From Planctomycetota bacterium (GTDB taxonomy: Bacteria > Planctomycetota > Phycisphaerae > Sedimentisphaerales > Anaerohalosphaeraceae), in the NCBI GenBank assembly GCA_003644175.1, contig QNBS01000078.1, positions 1-8,612 on the forward strand: a stretch of DNA of 8,612 nt, written 5' to 3'. The notes beneath the pieces are model-generated. The model was not told the DNA's origin. It ran no database searches and saw only the letters and a list, made by a program, of their open reading frames with translations. The translations under genes and the position numbers were made by a program. Positions 6,185 through 8,612 of this stretch are shown piece after piece (position 1 is the stretch's first letter; each line of letters opens with the position of its first letter).

Positions 6185-7264
6185 TCATTCCCGCGAAATG
6201 GAACATCCCTTCGGGATTTTGCTTTGCTCAAGTTTTTCTATCGCCCACGTGAAATACTCTTTCAATCCCGACGATACGCCGGCGAGTTGTTCTTTCAGAG
6301 CCGCTAAAGCTTCCTTTCCTGCTTTTGATGTGTTTGCCAAAGCGATTGCAGCATTCCTGCGAATGAGTTCGGGGCGCTTATCGGTAAGAAGTTCCAGGAG
6401 AGCAGGTGTGCGTTCCATGCCGTCAAGATTCTTGTGGCTGGCATGGCGGCGCGGATCAAACCCAACTCGTGGATCGACCCGGCGGCAGATCAGATTTTTA
6501 TTTGCAGGACAAACTTCCTGGCATATATCGCACCCATGAATCCAATTCTGCATTTTCGAACGGATTTGCGGTTCAATATATGGTTGGCTCCTGGTAATTG
6601 GATTTATACACAACTTCGGGTTGACTTTATAGGGAGCATACAGGGCGCCCGTAGGACATGCCTTAATGCACCTTTCGCATCCCCGGCAGTTTGTCGAAGG
6701 TTTATCAAAATTGTCAGGCTCAAACTCTGCCTCAGTAAGAATGTTGCGTAATGCGATATACGAACCATATGCGTGAGTTTGAAGAATACCATTCTTGCCG
6801 TAGGCCCCGATTCCAATACGGTCGGCGACATATTTCAAAGGAATATTCTGGCCCTGGATCGCTTTATGTCCATGCTCTTCGAGAAAACTTACTACATGCT
6901 CGGCAATTTGCCGAACCACCGGATAGTAGCTGTATATCCTTGCCGTTTTCCCCCGGAGTTGGCGGCGTGTATTTTTGTAGATTGCATTTTCATCGTAAGC
7001 ATATACGCCAAGTATAATTATAGTTTTTACAGTCGGCAGACTCTTTCGCGCGTCTGAAAGATGAGTGAAGAACGACATTTCCCGCGAACCCGGCATGTTT
7101 GCCACCGGCCAGGCCATGAAATCTTCCAGTTGTGCGCCGGTATCCTGCAAGCGTTTTTCGACCTCAGCCAGATAACCGTTATATGCTTGGGCGCTCGCCA
7201 TTGCAACCAATTGAGCGCCCTGGGAGACCGCAAATTCTTTAATCTCGTTTTTCAATTGATTCAT
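6185..7264 (-). CDS. QueG-like (epoxyqueuosine reductase family, COG1600) double [4Fe-4S] cluster protein with HEAT-like C-terminus
   Basis: This 359-residue soluble protein has the two-cluster ferredoxin signature of QueG. CRGCERCIKACPTGA places C193, C196, C199 and C203, and a second group is C219 plus GCDICQEVCP (C245, C248, C252), giving eight ligands. GIGAYGKNGIL (151-161) matches the QueG cobalamin-binding neighbourhood (GLGWxGK). The C-terminal part from about 284 is helical and HEAT-like, as in many QueG proteins. True QueG reduces epoxyqueuosine to queuosine at tRNA position 34 using cobalamin. Here the usual GRDYH and DxxPxxER motifs appear as IYSYYP (110-115) and QNIPLKYV (139-146), so the substrate may differ. 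The gene starts 13 bases after the sulfatase stop, with no Shine-Dalgarno but an A-rich leader, suggesting translational coupling. It could be an authentic but divergent QueG or a paralogue with another substrate; the family is certain and the reaction is not. Confidence 0.85.
   Translation of the reverse strand: MNQLKNEIKEFAVSQGAQLVAMASAQAYNGYLAEVEKRLQDTGAQLEDFMAWPVANMPGSREMSFFTHLSDARKSLPTVKTIIILGVYAYDENAIYKNTRRQLRGKTARIYSYYPVVRQIAEHVVSFLEEHGHKAIQGQNIPLKYVADRIGIGAYGKNGILQTHAYGSYIALRNILTEAEFEPDNFDKPSTNCRGCERCIKACPTGALYAPYKVNPKLCINPITRSQPYIEPQIRSKMQNWIHGCDICQEVCPANKNLICRRVDPRVGFDPRRHASHKNLDGMERTPALLELLTDKRPELIRRNAAIALANTSKAGKEALAALKEQLAGVSSGLKEYFTWAIEKLEQSKIPKGCSISRE
6205..6220 (+). terminator. 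Possible weak intrinsic terminator for mtaB
   Basis: ATCCC-TTC-GGGAT forms a 5-base-pair stem with a three-base loop, followed by TTTT and then GCTTTG on the plus strand. It lies 42 bases after the mtaB stop and inside the 3' end of the convergent QueG-like gene. The stem is short, so termination may be weak or Rho-dependent. It has no T-run in the minus direction. Confidence 0.3.
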
Positions 7265-7277
7265 TTTTTTTGTTTTG

Positions 7278-8612
7278 TTATCCGGATTGCCATTGCCCGA
7301 TCAATTGTGCGGTAATTTTGTCGCCGGTTTTTTTGCCCCATGCCGCGAGGCGATTGATAAGGTCTGCGATCACTTTTTTGGATTCTGGTTTATCGTAGAG
7401 GTTTTCTTTGTCGGGCGTCGGGCTTGTACGATCGTACAACTCCGGTTTGCGGGAAGTGTTCAAAATCAGCTTCCATCTGTCTGTTATTACGCAACGCTCG
7501 CGCATCGACTGGTCTCCGCCTTTCACCGGTTTTTTGTGGGTTGTGTAGGGTGTGTTTTGCACGAAGATGTCCTCGTGCCGGCCGGAGGCGTCTCCCGCCA
7601 ACAACCGTTTTGCGCTTTGTCCGTGCAATGTCTCCGGCCAGGGCTGATCGCAAAGGTCCAGTATGGTCGGCGCCAAATCGGCTATGCTGATGATGTTATC
7701 GATCCGTTGGCCCTCCGGCAGCACGCCCGGCCAACTAATGATCAGCGGCACGTTCGCCGCCTGATCATAGCACAACCGCTTGTGATGTTTGTTCCAGCGA
7801 TGCGGATAGTTCTCGCCATGGTCGGAAGTGAACAGTACAAGGGTGTTTTCGCGCAGACCGAGACTTTCTACGGTTTCCATCACGCGCTTAATGTTAGTAT
7901 CAATACGGTTGACCATTGCATGATAGATGTCCTGATCCTTGGATTCGAATTTTCCGCGGAACAGGGCAAGGTTCTCTTTGGGTACGTCCTTAGTGTGCGG
8001 CGGATAGAAACTCAGCCAGCATACGAACGGTTTGTTACGGTTCTGTTTTATGAACTCGACGGCGTAATCGGCCTCAAGGTCCGGGCGGTATCGACCGACA
8101 TTGTTCTTGCCGAGGGTGTATTTCGTGTTTGCGTCTTTCTGTGATTGACCCGGCAATGCGTAGACCGGCTCTTTTTTAATAAAATGTTTCCATCCGGTAT
8201 TAAACCCTCGCCACTGGTCGAAGTAATCGGGCACGGGATCGTCCCCGAGATGCCATTTGCCAATATAGCAAACTTCGTATCCCTTCTCGCCCATCGCTCG
8301 CGGCCAGGAGAAGAGGTCGGGTCTCAGCGGAATATAGTTTTCCACAACGCCCGTAGCGTTCGGGAACAGCCCCGTAATCATACTCGACCGGCAGGGCGAG
8401 CAGACCGGCTGCGTCGCATAGCAGGAAGTAAACAGCGTCCCCTCGGCGGCCAGCTTATCCAGCGCCGGTGTAATCGCCTTGTCATTTCCATAACACCTTA
8501 GCGTGTCCTTTCGCTGCTGGTCGGTCATGATATAGATTACGTTCGGCCTGCGGCGTTCGGCTCGCCGTCCAGGCAAAGCCTTGCACCCCATTGGCGTCGC
8601 CAGGGCGCTCAA
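7278..8612 (-). CDS. S1-family sulfatase, formylglycine-dependent (N-terminus beyond right edge)
   Basis: The frame stays open to the right edge, so the true start is outside the window; 444 residues are visible. The fold is that of the alkaline-phosphatase superfamily. PNVIYIMTDQQ supplies the metal-binding Asp (visible residue 31). CSPCRSSMITG (71-81) is the sulfatase signature, whose first Cys (codon 8400-8402) is converted to formylglycine. GKWHLG gives K119 and H121, PPHTKD gives H206, and TSDHGEN gives D264 and H265. The C-terminal substrate-binding part contains LYDRTSPTPDKENLYD. It should hydrolyse a sulfate ester, most likely on a polysaccharide, in the periplasm or outside the cell; the substrate cannot be read from sequence. 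The first visible residues (SALATPMGCKALPG) look like the end of a signal peptide with a Cys, possibly a Tat lipoprotein signal. Activation needs a separate formylglycine-generating enzyme or anSME, not found here. It lies 13 bases upstream of the QueG-like gene, probably in one operon. Confidence 0.95.
   Translation of the reverse strand: MSALATPMGCKALPGRRAERRRPNVIYIMTDQQRKDTLRCYGNDKAITPALDKLAAEGTLFTSCYATQPVCSPCRSSMITGLFPNATGVVENYIPLRPDLFSWPRAMGEKGYEVCYIGKWHLGDDPVPDYFDQWRGFNTGWKHFIKKEPVYALPGQSQKDANTKYTLGKNNVGRYRPDLEADYAVEFIKQNRNKPFVCWLSFYPPHTKDVPKENLALFRGKFESKDQDIYHAMVNRIDTNIKRVMETVESLGLRENTLVLFTSDHGENYPHRWNKHHKRLCYDQAANVPLIISWPGVLPEGQRIDNIISIADLAPTILDLCDQPWPETLHGQSAKRLLAGDASGRHEDIFVQNTPYTTHKKPVKGGDQSMRERCVITDRWKLILNTSRKPELYDRTSPTPDKENLYDKPESKKVIADLINRLAAWGKKTGDKITAQLIGQWQSG

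Noticed and set aside
7275..8144. A 289-codon plus-strand frame
   Set aside because: It is antisense to the sulfatase, whose catalytic residues are all in the minus frame; the translation resembles no family.
8400..8402. The CSPCR sulfatase motif with a second Cys as an unusual variant
   Set aside because: Cys in the fourth position is, as far as I know, tolerated and not rare among S1 sulfatases, so it is not evidence of inactivation or novelty.

Overview
The window suggests a member of the Planctomycetota, probably a Phycisphaerae-like lineage, or a related PVC bacterium. This is inferred from three things: a PilM-type pilus ATPase followed by large, unusual single-membrane-span partners resembling the Akkermansia Amuc_1100 locus, an S1-type sulfatase with what looks like the end of a Tat or lipoprotein signal, and moderately GC-rich DNA with frequent Shine-Dalgarno sites. 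No ribosomal or other taxonomic marker is present, so the assignment is tentative.

Left half (1-4698, all minus strand): a three-gene operon read right to left. It starts with a 781-residue protein fusing the cytoplasmic actin-like ATPase PilM to a PilN-like membrane and periplasmic part. Next comes a 482-residue PilO/Amuc_1100-like single-span protein. Last is a third single-span protein that runs off the left edge (258 residues visible). Gaps are 55 and 74 bases, and each gene has a good Shine-Dalgarno site. Together they look like the inner-membrane alignment complex of a type IV pilus or a related secretion/pilus-like machine, in a lineage-specific form.

Middle (4699-4840): a short divergent promoter region between the pilus operon and mtaB, with a candidate mtaB promoter so close to its start codon that the mRNA may be leaderless.

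Right half: mtaB (plus strand, 4841-6163) encodes the radical-SAM methylthiotransferase that converts t6A37 to ms2t6A37 in tRNA. It converges with a two-gene minus-strand operon, separated by only 21 bases. That operon has an N-terminally incomplete S1 sulfatase (8612 to 7278) followed 13 bases later by a QueG-like double [4Fe-4S] protein (7264 to 6185), whose expected catalytic motif is altered.

No stretch over 300 bases lacks a gene. I saw no tRNA, rRNA, CRISPR array, insertion sequence or phage gene. The most interesting element is the pilus-like operon, above all the PilM-PilN fusion, which carries the PilN docking motif inside one polypeptide.
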